From Arachis hypogaea (lineage: Eukaryota > Streptophyta > Magnoliopsida > Fabales > Fabaceae): a stretch of DNA of 64,000 nucleotides. The translations under genes were made by a program, and so were the position numbers. The notes beneath the pieces are model-generated. The model was given only the letters and a program-made list of their open reading frames with translations, was not told the DNA's origin and did no database searches. Shown piece after piece: positions 1-12,036 of the stretch. The stretch spans positions 5,172,843 through 5,236,842 of the forward strand of contig NC_092044.1 in the NCBI RefSeq assembly GCF_003086295.3. Reading direction: 5' to 3'. Position 1 is the stretch's first letter. Each line of letters starts with the position of its first letter.

Positions 1-36
1 ATCAATTCATCATATAAAACTTAACAATAGTACTTA

Positions 37-1296
37 TAGAGACAGACCTAAGTACTAGGGAAGGGGGCACTTGTCCCCACTAAATTAAAAAAAAAATGTA
101 ATAATTCTATATAAATATATATATTTATTTTTAATATGATGATACTTTTTGCCTCCATAAAAATTTAGAAAATTTTATTTTGAAATTTATATTGAAAATA
201 ATTTTTTATTAAATTTAATATGTAACCATTTTTATTTTGTTAAATTTGATTTAATATAAAAATAAAAAATAAATAAATAAATTAACTCAATAAAAAATTT
301 ATGAAGAGTGTTAATATAATTTTTAAAACTAATTAATTAGTTAATTATCACACTAAAACTCAACTTTTTAAATATAAATAAAATAATTAATATCTTTTTT
401 TAAAAAATTAATTGAAATAAGAAAAAAATAGTATCTATTTATTAATTAAGATTCTTTATTTTAAAATTTTATAATATTTTTTAATTTTATCTCTTAAATA
501 ATCTTGTTTGTAATAACTATTTTAGATTAAAAAATATTTTATGTCATAAATAGTATAATAAATAAATTTTTTAATAATTTAATGAGTGGTAATTAATATT
601 TGAAAATTATAATGAGTAGTTAAACAATTGTTTAAAATCATATAAGTTAATTTTGATATATCAAAATATGTATATTTTTTTACATAATCATTTAATTACA
701 GTTATTGTTTTAAATAATTATTTATGTGATGAATGTAAAAATTTATTTTTTTAATTATAATACATAATTAAATAGATGCATAAAATTTTTAATTTGAGAG
801 TGTATTAAAATTAAATTAAAAAATATATAAAATTTAATTATTCAAAAAAATAAAAATAATTATAAAATAAGTTTCTATTATTTTATATAAACATACTTTT
901 ATATGCAGGTTTAGTTTTTTTTTGTATTTAATTATTTATATATAATTCTAGTTTCAAATTATAAATACTAGTGTATTAATAAGCGCTAACGTGCTAAATA
1001 ATTCACTCTTTTTATTATTAAATGTGTATAAAAATAAATAAAAATAAAATTAATTAGGATGACAAATTATTTATAATTTAATTAAGATATTTTGAGTTCA
1101 AATTTTAAAAATAAAAAATATTTTATTTATAAATTATATATAATAAATAGTATTTAAGAATGAAAGTGTTTATTAACTATTTTTAATTTTTATATCTCCA
1201 TTATATTTTTATTATAATCAACAAGGCGCAATGATATTTATTTTAATATATAGATATTTTTGCCCCCGCTTTTAAAATTTTCTGGGTCCGTCACTG
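37..1296 (-). mobile_element. Non-autonomous hAT-like element, about 1.26 kb
   Basis: The right end (1261-1296) reads as the reverse complement of the left end of the well-delimited element at 45692-46847, including the terminal motif tccgtcactg and the adjacent pyrimidine-rich tgcccccgct. The left end near 37 is degraded but keeps the gggggcacttgtcccc block that sits just inside the other element's opposite end. The interior is AT-rich and non-coding. The target duplication is no longer clean (cttataga at 33-40 against cttatgta at 1297-1304), which suggests an old insertion. The left boundary is approximate. Confidence 0.7.
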
Positions 1297-1726
1297 CTTA
1301 TGTATACCGATGATTACAGTGACGTGTCTGTTTATGAAAAATTATTACGTAGATAATAATTTTTGGAGTGAAATTTTAGTATTTTATTAAGATTCGTGAT
1401 AAATAGAGAGCAATTGATGAGAGTTATATAAAAATTTAAAAGATAATGAATGTTTCATTATTCAAAGCAATATTATCCCCTGTTCATATGGCAGTAACGA
1501 GACACTTCAATGTAGATGATAAAACACATGGATAATTCTATTTTATTTTACACTATTTATTGATAAAAGAATATAATATGTTCATGACTTATGGTGTAGA
1601 AGATCTAATTGATATTTTTTTTTCAAGAATTAATTTGTATAAGATTAAGATTTTCATATCACCTTTTTTTTTGTTGACTGATTTCCATATCACTTTGTTC
1701 TTAAAATAAAAAGTGGGTTTGATTAC
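1297..1726. other. Gene-free spacer
   Basis: AT-rich sequence with no ORF of note, no recognisable repeat termini and no RNA gene. I see nothing specific in it. Confidence 0.6.
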
Positions 1727-1890
1727 TCTACAGGTCCCTATAGTTTCACCAAATTTTTAATTAAATCCCTATACTTTTTTTCTTTTCAATTAGATCCTTA
1801 TACGTTAAATTTTTTTCAATTAAGTCCCTGCACTGAGAATAACATTTAAGATAACATATTCTGGTTAAAAAATGAATATTCTGATCATTT
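1727..1890. repeat. Half of a foldback (ggtccctatagttt) element
   Basis: The stretch from ctctacaggtccctatagtt through caattaagtccctgc matches, in the same orientation, the left arm of the complete foldback MITE at 4250-4472. No matching inverted arm follows nearby. The next inverted arm of this family is at about 4410-4472, beyond the lyase relic. Confidence 0.6.
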
Positions 1891-1959
1891 GGTTGGAGTA
1901 GCTAGTTGAAGATACATGTATTTTTTCAAAATACCAAAAGAACTCTCGGCATTTTATCC

Positions 1960-2310
1960 CAAAAAAAAAATCCTATCCAGCCCTAAGTTGCTCTTTGGAG
2001 ATCGCGTCCACTGCCGTCTCCTGCGTCGGTCCGTCGTCTTCATCCACCTCCGGCGTCGTCTGCAGCGGAGCCTTGGTGGTCGGCCATTCGTCGCCTCCTT
2101 CTCTCTGCGCTAGTCTGTTCTGCATTGTTCTGTTCTGAGGTGTTCTGCGCTATTTTCCCGTCTAAGCCGTCGCCATCCCTCGCGATGCTTCGCCTCTCCT
2201 GACATCGCCGCGCCGCACTGCGCCGCGCTTGGCCTCCCGTCCCCGCGCTGCGCCTCTCCTCGATCTCCCTGTGGTCGATCTGTCTCAAAACAGGTGACAT
2301 TAAAATTGAT
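1960..2310. other. GC-rich exon-like segment, origin unknown
   Basis: This 350-bp island has a base composition unlike anything within several kilobases and is rich in cgccg and ctgcgc motifs. It ends near 2291 in a sequence that resembles an exon-intron border (aaaacag followed by gtgacatt). The reading frames contain no family I recognise. It could be a 5' untranslated exon that travelled with the lyase fragment downstream, or an unrelated captured gene piece. Confidence 0.4.
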
Positions 2311-2593
2311 TTTTTTTCAGTTTTTAAAACTTGATGTAACATGTTTATGCATATGTCAATTTTTAAAAAATATGACATTGGTTGAATACCTATTTCTTGA
2401 ATTGATTTCTGGATTGTTTTGATATAATGGTTTAGGATTTACAATATGAATATTTATGTACAGAAATCTTGTTAATTGGTGAATTGACATATAAATTAGT
2501 TTTGCTGATTATGAATTTTGTTTATTGTTGATTGTTGATTATTGTTGTTGTGATGATGCTGCTTTATTAGGATTCCGTTTCTTTTTTCTTTAA

Positions 2594-3881
2594 TGTAGTG
2601 ATGGAAAATTCGGATTTTATCATCATAGTGACAAGTTTCATGCATTTCTACTGAATTTGAGTTTGGTTGGTGATGCGAAAACTGTTGTGGAGACTCTAAA
2701 TAAGGAGATTAAGGATTATGCTTTTTGTTTGGCCAGGAACCACCTTGGGTGGAAGCTATATGGAAGAAGTCTAAGGATAATGTCGCGAAGATGGAGGCTC
2801 ATAATGCTAAGGATCTTGTGCCATTCAATTTCTTGACACCAATGAGGATCATAAGAGATGCAAACACCATAGATGTAGGTAGGGCTACGTTGGTCGCCTA
2901 GGACTAGGTTGGATGCAGGGACTTGGGGGGCCATAGGGTTTTGGCCTCGGTGCATTGTGGCTGCAGTGGCTTTTTCCGACTGACTTGTTGCAGTTGAAGG
3001 GATTTTGGATTCGAATTTAGTACCATTGAAATTGAGGTATATACTGCTGAACTCATGCTTATGTTTATCTATTTAATGGTTTTTATTTTAGTCTATACAT
3101 TATTGTTAAGTAACAACCAAAATTAGGATCTTATATGAATTCTAGCAAAAATTTGTACTGCCATTGTTTTGAGTTAGGATCTTCCATGAACTCTTTTATG
3201 TTTCTGTCCATAGCTAGTAGTTTTGTGATAGATAGGATTACATAACCTGGTGTAATTACTATGCGGCAATCCAAAATTTCAAGTTCTAGGAGAATTTTTT
3301 TTACCATTATTAGTGAGTACTGAGTAGTGGTAAAGGTAGATTATAAATGAATTTTGTTGTCCTGAATTTGTCGGGATTGTTTGCAAGAGCCCCTTCTTTT
3401 GGAAACTAAACTATAAACAAGTCGGTGACTATTGATGTTGTTTGACATAGTTTAATCCAGGAATGTGGAGTGAAAATTCTAGACTGTTGCCTTGTATGTC
3501 TTATTTTTTGTCGATACTTGAGAAAATATGTATTGCCTTATATGTCTTATCTTTTTTCAATCCAGACATTAGTTCAGTACCAGTTACTTATGGTAGTGAT
3601 TGTTTTCAAATATGGAGGTGTATATGGTGGTTGACCGGAGAACTCCCAAAGTGATGAATGGACCTCACAAAGATGATCCTGCTCTGACTTCCTTTGTTCC
3701 GAAGGCAGACTACCATGTTTTGATTGAAGCTTTTAGTGGAAAGGGATATTTTGTTGAGACACCTGATGAACTCAAGTATGCTCTTTCACAATCCTTCTCG
3801 GCTCGAAAACAGGTCATTATCAATGTTATTGTTGATCCCTATGCCGGTTCAGAGAGTGGGAGGTTGCAATACAAAATCTGA
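2594..3881 (+). pseudogene. 2-hydroxyacyl-CoA lyase / oxalyl-CoA decarboxylase fragment
   Basis: This is the C-terminal part of a thiamine-diphosphate enzyme of the HACL/OXC family, which is peroxisomal in eukaryotes. At 2667-2710 the frame reads LVGDAKTVVETLNKEIKD, followed by blocks matching the RNH-W region, PMRIIRDA and a broken stretch with stops at about 2900-2990. An intron-like gap follows (about 3045-3560). The last exon resumes near 3565 and, from 3650, reads PHKDDPALTSFVP, then GKGYFVETPDELKYALSQSF, SARKQVIINVI and DPYAGSESGRLQ with a stop at 3879-3881. Frameshifts, stops and loss of the N-terminal two thirds show that it is dead. Retention of an intron argues for a DNA-level copy rather than retroposition. 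Confidence 0.85.
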
Positions 3882-4249
3882 TTTCTAGATTATCTGTATT
3901 AGATTGAAACTACGTTTTCTATGGTTTTTATTTTTAGATTTCAAATTTAAATAACACAAATTACATAGCCTTGTAATTTTCTATGATGTACCATGATATG
4001 ATAAAGATACAAACTATATTCGATGAATTCATACAAATGTAAAATGTTACTACTATTTCTGTTTCATTCTATCCATTTTTTCTGTATGTTCTTAAGATAA
4101 GGTATTTTGAAAGTAAAAAAAAAAAGGTATTTTTGGTACAATTTGTATATAAATAAGCAAAAGAATGATAGTGATAAAATAAAAGGGATTATAGAAATAT
4201 CTTTCATGTCGTAGAATCATTGAATATGATTATAGGAATATCTTTTATT
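3882..4249. other. Gene-free spacer after lyase relic
   Basis: AT-rich sequence, possibly including the old 3' flank of the lyase gene. No other feature is visible. Confidence 0.5.
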
Positions 4250-4472
4250 GAATATTTATAGTTTTATCAAATTTTTAATTAGGTCTCTATATTTTTTTCT
4301 TTTCAATTGGATTTCTAAAGGAAACAAATAATTTCACAATTCACTAATATTTTTTGACGTTTAACGTTAATAAAAATTAAATAAAAAAATAATATATAAA
4401 GACTCAATTGAAAAAAAAAAGTATAAAAAACTAATTAAAAATTTGTTAAAACTATAAAGACTTCCAAATTAA
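4250..4472. mobile_element. Foldback MITE, about 220 bp
   Basis: The two arms are near-perfect inverted copies: 4256-4315 (tatagttttatcaaattttt and onwards) pairs with 4400-4470 (aaaaatttgttaaaactata in the opposite sense). The loop is non-coding. The size and long arms fit a miniature inverted-repeat element. Superfamily not assigned. Confidence 0.7.
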
Positions 4473-5497
4473 TTAAACCATAGAAAGTTACTACTAACCG
4501 CATAAACTTCTTGGAGGCCTCATCATTATGATTTATGTCGTATGACCAAGAAAAAGAAAAAATGCCTTATTTATGAGCTAATAGATTTTTTTTTGGTATT
4601 ATTTATGGGTCAATAGATTAAAAGAAATAATAGATGTTTCATGATCTTCTATGTCCAATCCAAACACATGTATGTTTGGGCTATTATCTTTTTAAATCTC
4701 AACTAATACTTCTGACATCCCAAAACAAGGTACCCTATACAATGATTAACCAAAAACTTTGATATAACTTTTTAAGATTCCTAACCTATATATAAGATTA
4801 ACATTCAATCAAATTGGCATGTTATGAGTAACTAAGACTTTGGGTGAGAGACTTAATATATTGTATTTGAATTTAAATCTTGACGATGACTAAGTAGTAG
4901 ATAAAACTTTTAAATGTGTGTAAGTATGTAATGTAATGTGTAAAATTAAAAACTGTCTAATCTATATAAAAAAAAAATCAAATTGGCATATTATGAAAGC
5001 GAAAGTGGATAAAAAACTTCAACAAAGTCATGATTTTAAGTTTTGGAAAGATGTTGGACGCCTCTTTTCTAAAATTTTTATAGCTTATATCACGAAAATT
5101 AAGAGAATTAATTGATTAAAGACAATATTTATATATGTCTATAGAATTTTATTCCAATAATATATATTATCTTTTAACTATATTAAGTGTATACTAAAAT
5201 TAGTTACTATTATAAAATATACATAAAAATATAAAATATATATTAAAAATAAGTTACACATATATTTATATACAAATACATAGTGATTGATTTTAATATG
5301 TAAATAGTATTTTTAGTTTTTTACTATCTTTAATATGTAAATTCCCCTAGTTTTTGTAGTATCACTTACAAAAATTTCTTCCCCTATAGCATAACTTAAA
5401 AGAATCACAACTAACAAAGTTATATAATTTAAGACAACTGCTGCATATCAATTTACAAGAACAGAGCCAAAGCACAAAAGATGGACCAATGGGATGA
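4473..5497. other. Gene-free AT-rich stretch
   Basis: No coding sequence, RNA gene or clear transposon terminus is visible. Simple AT-rich runs dominate. Confidence 0.5.
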
Positions 5498-5635
5498 GAA
5501 ATTGTTATAAAAAATATTGAACAGTTAACTATCCAAAACTCATCACATGCATGCCACAAACTGCGTGAAATTGTTATAAAAAATATTGAACAGTTAACTA
5601 TCCAAAACTCATCACATGCATGCCACAAACTGCGT
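5498..5635. repeat. Perfect two-copy tandem duplication, 69-bp unit
   Basis: The unit starting gaaattgttataaaaaat at 5498 is repeated in full at 5567 with no visible difference, ending in ccacaaactgcgt. The reverse-strand reading frame across it repeats the same peptide, which is a consequence of the duplication and not evidence for a protein. The identity of the copies implies a recent event. Confidence 0.9.
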
Positions 5636-5687
5636 TCATATATTTTATTTCAAGACACAACTAGAAAAGGCAAGAACAAGATCATGA

Positions 5688-5850
5688 ATGATACTATAGA
5701 AACAATTTACAAATAGACAATAGAGACAGAACTAACATAGGGACCATAGAATATGTGAAAAGCAAAGACATCCGATAAGAAAGTGCTAAGATCAACAACA
5801 AAATGGCAAAGGCAAAGGTTGAAGATCAGTCCATACTAAAAAGGGTAAAG
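5688..5850. repeat. Dispersed repeat, uninterrupted copy
   Basis: The segment from ctatagaaacaatttac to agatcagtccatact is found again at 10110-10640, where it is split by an insertion of about 390 bp. This copy therefore serves as the empty-site version. A reading frame starting atggcaaaggcaaagg is present in both copies but matches no family I recognise. Confidence 0.7.
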
Positions 5851-6189
5851 TATATTAAAAATGTCGGAGAGAAAAAAGCATTCAAATTCTGTCGCTTTTT
5901 TGCTAATTTCACATTATCTCCTCAATCTAGTAGACCTCCTGAATTTGGTGGATTTTATTCCAGTAAAAAATATAAAAAAAAATATACGAAATGCAAAAAT
6001 TATAATGGTCAAATAAAATATACGAGGGGAACAAGTGCTATGTGGTAACATTAGAAGCGATGCTTTAACTTGTACAACAAACAAAGCAAGGGGACAAAAG
6101 ATAGAAAGGAGGACCAAGTGGTCCTATATTCTTATCAAGTGTTACCAAGTTTGACCAAGGAGTATTTCGAAATAGTCTCACCAAGATAT

Positions 6190-7850
6190 TTGTAACTCAC
6201 CAACATGTTTGTAATTGAAGAGCTAGCTTTTAGATTTGTAAAAAGAAATGTGTTTCAAAGGCTCTTATATAACTTGCAACCCAAGTTTAAATTCCTTAGC
6301 ATATTACATTGGCCCGTGATATATTTTTTTTATGGTAAAAAAAATGAAGTTACAAAATTATCTCTCTCATTATTGTCAAAAAGTGTGTCTTACAACTGAC
6401 ACTTGGACACGGAGTCAAAATTTGATTTATATGGCACATGTTATTGGCAATAATCGAAAGTTGCAAAGGAGAATATTGAATGTTTGTCGGGTTAAGGACC
6501 TGGTAAAATTGCATCAAGTTTTTACTGTAACGGTTGACAATGCAACTTTCAATGATGGTGCAATTCTATGCTTGAAAAAGATATTAAATACATGAAATAT
6601 GCTAGTTTTGAAGGGAGACTATCTTGATATGTATTGTTGTGCCCATATCCTGAATTTGATAGTGAAAGATGGCTTGAAAGAGATTGATAACTCGATCACA
6701 AGAATTCGCAATGCATAAAATGTATCAAGTCATCTTCTATGAGAAGTGAAAGCTTCAAAGCATACATTGAGCGGGACAACATCAACTATAGAGGCTTTGT
6801 TTGTTTGAATGTTGAAACTCGGTAAAATTCGACATATTTAATGTTAGAGGCAGTATTGAAGTTGCGAGTAGCGTTTGATTTGCTAGAGTTGCAAGATGAT
6901 AAATATAAAAATGAGCTGAGCAAATCTCATAGTGTGCCTACGGGTGATGATTGGATTTATGCGGAATCAATTTTACCATTCTTGAAAATATTCTATGATG
7001 CTACATTGCGCATTTCTGGAAATTTGTATGTACTAGTAATAAATATATGAAAGAAGGTTTTAGCATCGGAAGAAAAATCAAGTTGCATTGTGAAAATAAT
7101 AATTTAAGCATAGATTAATAGCATTCAAGATGCAAAAAAAAAATGATAAATATTGGAATTACAGCTGTACTTGATCCATGTCACAAGTTGGATTTTGTAA
7201 ATTGGATTTCGGATGAGTTCTTTAGTATAGAAAAGGGAGGAGAATTCGACTCAAAATTGCTTCGTTGCTTCAATTCCCTTTATAATACTACCAAGACAAA
7301 GAGAACGAGTCTCAAAGCAGTCAAGAGACAATTATCAATGAAGAGGAGAGAGATGATATCCTAAATATTTATTTGCAGTCAACTGGACACGATGCAGATT
7401 GTGAGACTAAAATTAAGTCGACAGAGTTAGATATTTTGGGTTGGTGGAAGGAAAATTCAACTAATTCTCTATTCTTGTATGTATGGCTTGAGAAGTTTTA
7501 CCCATACAGTACTTCTGAGAGTACGCTTAGTACAAGAGGTATGATTACTGACTCTTATTGAAATTTCTTGACACTACAGATGGTGAACTCTTGTATACAC
7601 TAATTGAAAATAAGCCTTTTAAACTAATTGAAAATTTTGAAGAAATTAAAATTGGCTTAGTACAAGAGGAATAATTACTGACTCTTATCGGAATTTCTTG
7701 ACACCACATATGATGAACTCTTGTATACACTAATTGAAAATGAGCCTTTTAAACTAATTGAAAATTTTGAAGAGATTAAAATTGGCACGTATATTTCTTT
7801 AAAAGATTATTGGAATGTTAAAATGGGTCAAAACTGTGTTGGGTTTGAAT
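6190..7850 (+). pseudogene. hAT-superfamily transposase relic (zf-BED/RICESLEEPER type)
   Basis: Successive frame-shifted pieces match plant hAT transposases in the expected order. The N-terminal part reads FVIEELAFRFV. The segment at 6332-6595 contains QKVCLTTDTWTRSQNLIYM, and the catalytic-region block at about 6610-6690 contains CCAHILNLIVKDGLKEID. Next come WIYAESILPFLKIFYDATLRISG (6950-7030) and TAVLDPCHKLDFVNW (7160-7205). The C-terminal dimerisation region ends in DILGWWKENS (7430-7460) and ESTLSTRG. Stops and frameshifts separate almost every block, so no active protein is possible. The C-terminal end carries a tandem duplication. No clear terminal repeats were identified around it. 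Confidence 0.88.
7525..7784. repeat. Two-copy tandem duplication, about 130-bp unit
   Basis: The block beginning gcttagtacaagagg at 7525 is repeated at 7655 with a few substitutions. It duplicates the 3' coding end of the hAT transposase relic. Confidence 0.85.
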
Positions 7851-7868
7851 TAATTCATTTTAGAGAAA

Positions 7869-8212
7869 ATGACAAATAAATCTTTAACCTTTTAATTTGC
7901 AGACATTTAAGTCTTCAAGGATTTAAAAATATATTTAAATTCCTAACATTTTTAAAACATAGACATATCAATCCCTCATGTTCACTTGGGTCTGTCAAAA
8001 CCAACGAAAAAATCAAGCGTGATTCTCATTGTACTGACCTTATTGATACAAATACACGTGAAAGAATTTTCAAAATAAGATAAATTAGACTCAAAAATCT
8101 GTGTTTTAAATTTTGAAGAAGTTAAGAATTTAAATGTATTTTTAAATTCTCAGAGATTTAAATGTTCGCAGACTAAAAATAAAAAATTGAAAAATCGATT
8201 TATCTTTTTTTC
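7869..8212. mobile_element. Foldback MITE, about 340 bp
   Basis: The left arm (gacaaataaatcttt, ttgcagacatttaa, then ggatttaaaaatatatttaa) is matched in inverted order by the right arm (8100-8212), which includes ttaaatgttcgcagac and the closing gatttatc. The centre is non-coding. It lies directly behind the hAT relic. Confidence 0.75.
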
Positions 8213-8534
8213 TTTAACTTCATCTAGGTTAGTGCTATATCATATCATATTCTAAATGTCTAAATGTTGTCATCGAGAGGAAAAAGAAAAAGATATTGCT
8301 ACTTTAGTTTATTAATATCTCCATATTTTATTATTCATGCAACTTTTGATAAATAGATAATAAAAAACTTTTATATGTTAAAAACTACTGATTTTGACAT
8401 ATAAATCAATTTAAACTGGTACACTATATTATAAACTAGTTTAAATTAATTTGTTACGTGAAAAAGCATTTTAGTTCAGTTTCTAAACTATTTAAAATAG
8501 TTTGGTACAATTTCAGTTGAACCATGAACACCCC

Positions 8535-9563
8535 TGGTTGTTGGCAACTTCTGCAGCTCACTGCCTCATTGTCTCCGTTACAGCAGCCCTACGCCGTGAA
8601 TCAGACTGTTGCTGCAATCCCCTTAAATGCTCTTTCAAATTCCTGATTTAACCCATAAAAAGGCAAAAAGTCAATGCATGAAAAATTTGAGAGGGGAGGG
8701 AGATAACGGCCAACCCACAAACCTGCAAAACGGCACGTGGCACTTTGATTCCTTGCAAGCACGAGCATGGAGTTGAAGCAAATACCACATTTTCTTACAA
8801 AGAACACAACCTCCAGAACCACGTGTTTTGCAGTGCATCCCGTGTCGGAAAAGCCCCTTAAATTTACGGCAATTTGGATATTGGCAATGTGCAGCACGAC
8901 ATTGGGATGCATGCACAATTAGATCAAGCATGTTCCGTAGCTGTAAATACTAAATACACACACAAATTCATTTACATCAAAAGCATATATAGAAAGGTAG
9001 TTACTCCGGACAAAAAAAGCAAGCAATTGACATCAAAATTAAGAACTGTGATATGTTGAAAAGAAGTCAGTTCACACTTTATATCCATTCCATACATAAA
9101 ACAATCACGCGGAACAGTGGAACACTACAATAGATATTAGTGTATGGCATATCACAATAAAAAAAATTACCTGTTTAGCATTACCTTGTCATCGATAATT
9201 ATCCCCCCCCCCCCCCCCCTTTTTTTTTTCCTTTTTTTTACCATGTAACAGATTGATGGAATTCCTAAAATTCGAATAATTTTTTTTCTTTAAATATTTC
9301 AATTGTTAGAATAAGGAAACCAAGTATCCACTTTTAGTTAGAGAGAACTAACTGAGTGATACATGTCCAATTCAGAGGAACAAAAAATAAAATTAAATAT
9401 GGTGCAATACCGTCAATTCTCGAAGCTGCCTTGCTTCTTTGTTCTGAGCATCACAACCTGCCATTGATGGATGATTTGTTAACTTATGGGGATGATCAAT
9501 GCCTCCATCCTTTTGATAACAAGCATTACATACATCATACTTGGGGCAAACTTCACAACGCCA
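8535..9563 (-). pseudogene. p300/CBP-like histone acetyltransferase (HAC) 3' fragment
   Basis: Reading the reverse strand, three blocks follow the order seen in plant HAC proteins. The ZZ zinc finger (9563-9426) reads WRCEVCPKYDVCNACYQ, then HPHKLTNHPSMA. The TAZ zinc finger (8943-8724) reads MLDLIVHASQCRAAHCQYPN and CVLCKKMWYLLQLHARACK, with Cys/His spacing intact. A last exon (8651-8535) reads LKEHLRGLQQQSDSRRRAAV. A splice acceptor (tttacag) precedes the TAZ exon and a donor follows CRF. The last exon has a stop in MRQ*AAEV, and the catalytic region is missing. This is a truncated genomic-copy pseudogene. A short expressed TAZ peptide cannot be excluded but is unlikely. Confidence 0.88.
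9203..9229. repeat. Poly-C/poly-T tract
   Basis: Seventeen consecutive C (9203-9219) run directly into ten T. It lies in the intron between the ZZ and TAZ exons of the HAC relic. Such tracts are assembly-error prone, so the exact length should not be trusted. Confidence 0.9.
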
Positions 9564-9609
9564 CAATAAACAAACACAAGAATTTGGAAATTTCCAAAAT
9601 GCAAGCGTG

Positions 9610-10109
9610 ATAATAAATCAGGTCATCTCATTTATACAATTTTCGTTTCCAAAGTAGAGAGAATCAGAAAGGTATGCCGAAGATGTTGGATTTCATTTTA
9701 ATCGGATCTTCTTAGAGCGATAATACCGTAACATACTCAAATAACGCCGACGAAATATCCAACTTATATATTCTTGTGTTTTCCATTATTTTCATTGTCA
9801 TTTTTTTTTTCAATTGACGACCCATTGTAATTTAATCCCACATTTTAACATTTTATTATAAAAGTTAGATTATATTTAAAAAATATAACTACAAAAATCA
9901 ATGTAAGATCCGATTTCCAAATATTTTTCTTTAATCTTTTTGTTATATAAAAAATATTGTATATTCCAAAAATCATTTACCAATTCAAATATGTATTGTA
10001 TTTGTATGTATTTATATATATTTTAATTAAATAAACAATTATTAGAATAATAAATCTATTATAGTAGAATTATTAAACATGTAATAATAGACGAATAATT
10101 AAATTATTT
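9610..10109. other. Gene-free spacer
   Basis: AT-rich DNA without recognisable coding content or termini. Confidence 0.5.
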
Positions 10110-10640
10110 ATAATAACATAGAAACAATTTAGAAATAGACAACGTAATAGAGATAGAAATTATAAAAATTGTGTTTAGTTATGAGAATACGATAAAATAA
10201 GAGACTAAGAATAAGACACAAATGACAGAAATACAAAATTAGTATTTTTGTATTTTGTTTAGTGATAAATTAGAATAAATTATAAAAATTTAATTTATTT
10301 TTTTCATTCAAAAAAATTGGAAAGTGAAATATAATAATAAAAAATATATAAAAATAATAAAAGAAAAAATAAAAAATAAAATATATTTTTTATTAGTATT
10401 TTTATATTTTTTTTATAAAAATAAACATAAAATATACTAATTCAATTGTACACAATATCTTTTTATCTATATCTTATTATTAAATATAATTTTATATCTT
10501 TGTATTTATTATTTTGTGCTTATAAACAAATGCACCAAAAAATAATAGAATATGTGAAAAGTAAAGACATTCGGTAGGAGTGCTAAGAGCAACAACAAAA
10601 TGGCAATGACAAAAGTTGAAAATCAGTCCAAATTAGAAAA
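10110..10640. repeat. Second copy of the 5688-5850 repeat, interrupted
   Basis: The copy starts with atagaaacaatttag and ends with gaaaatcagtccaaatta. Between about 10155 and 10540 it contains sequence absent from the first copy. Confidence 0.7.
10155..10540. mobile_element. Probable MITE inside the dispersed repeat
   Basis: It is defined by comparison with the uninterrupted copy at 5688-5850. Its ends, tgtgtttagttatgag on the left and cttataaacaaatgcacc on the right, are weakly inverted. The interior is AT-rich and non-coding. Confidence 0.5.
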
Positions 10641-10984
10641 AAAAAAGTTTATTTGTGAGTTTTATTTCTTGTTTATTATTAATTTTTAAAAATCTATATT
10701 GGATAAATAATCTTATTTAATGAGCATGTTTACATTATATTACCAGTATAATTAAAATTGGAGAGAAAATCTAGAGATTGAATGTCTTTCATTAAAAATA
10801 ATAGTCCCATTTATTTGTTCAAAAAGTTTTCTTTTTCAAAATACTGCAAAAATGGAAATAAAAGTAAAAGTAGAAAAATATTTTGTATTTATATATTTAT
10901 AAAGTATATTTTATTACATTAGAAGTAGTTAAATTATTTGGATATATAATAAAGATTAAAAAAAACTATTTTACAGAACATGGA

Positions 10985-11830
10985 ATTAAAAAAAAAAACT
11001 AAAAAAGCTTTAATTTTTTGGGCTTAGCTGGGTTTCGTATTTTTAGGCCCTTATTGGGCCTTGTTTCCGTATTAAGGATGTTGTCGTTGCCTTTGGCAAT
11101 GTAGTAGGATTTAAGCAATTGGATTACGAACCCAAGCAATAACAAGGGCCAAAATAATTCGTACTTTTTAGCCCACGTCCAAAAAACAACGTATTTTAGC
11201 CGAAAAGAATAAAATTAATAACACACGTCTTAAGTTTTTACCTTACAAAATGAAAAGGAGGCTAGGTGTAGGGGGCATCTTAAGTGTGAATAGCCAAAAC
11301 ACGGATAGATTCTTGATTTGATTTAAGGTAATGATAGGTTTAGGGGCATCTAGGTTGGTGTGTGTGGGTATAGGATTCTTCATTCATCTTACTTTAGCAA
11401 ACTTAAGGCATGTCACCCATACTAAGGATATGCCAAAGTTGGTAGGGTGCGGCATGATGAAACTTCATGTGCATTTGTTAGGAACTTAGCACAACTAGCT
11501 AGAACGAGAATAAGAAGATTTTTTTTTTCATTAAAGAAAGTGCACGTTTCTTAAGTAATATATTTAATTAGTTCATTCCATGATTTATTCGTTATTCGAA
11601 ACTTGCCAATAAGTCTTAAAATAAAAAAAAAAATGAAAGAGAAAAGCTTTTTTGAAGGTTTATTTTCATATATTTGTTAACTTTTAAATTAAAAAATTGG
11701 ATATACTGATTTTTTTCTTCTTCTAAAGTTCTTTTGTTTTTTTTGTTTATAAGTCCTCTGTATTGCCTGTTCTGTTTAGATTTTGAAACAATAAAGTACG
11801 CACACTTCATTTGAGTTTGTTATCTTTGCA
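10985..11830. other. Gene-free stretch, unassigned
   Basis: Positions 11020-11480 are less AT-rich than their surroundings and contain GGGCC/GGCCC motifs and a non-repetitive segment around 11260-11470. I recognise no protein in any frame. It may be an old gene flank or transposon interior. Confidence 0.4.
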
Positions 11831-12036
11831 TATCAAACATATTTTGGATACGATATTTATTGATATTCGTTCAACATGTGTGTTTGCAGTGTCCAACTGT
11901 ATCTTAATAAAAAATAAAAATTCTTTTCTGAACACGCTTGGACACACCTAGACTCTATTTGCCTACAATCTTTAGAACAGATGGACACAAACACAACTAT
12001 ACCAAAAGACATAGACACAAATAGACATAAATTTTT

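Noticed and set aside
5803..6048. Small protein-coding gene beginning MAKAKVEDQS
   Set aside because: The frame is in a dispersed repeat, is broken in the other copy (10600-10640) and matches no family.
8874..9610. Forward-strand frames over the HAC relic
   Set aside because: They are antisense to recognisable ZZ and TAZ exons.
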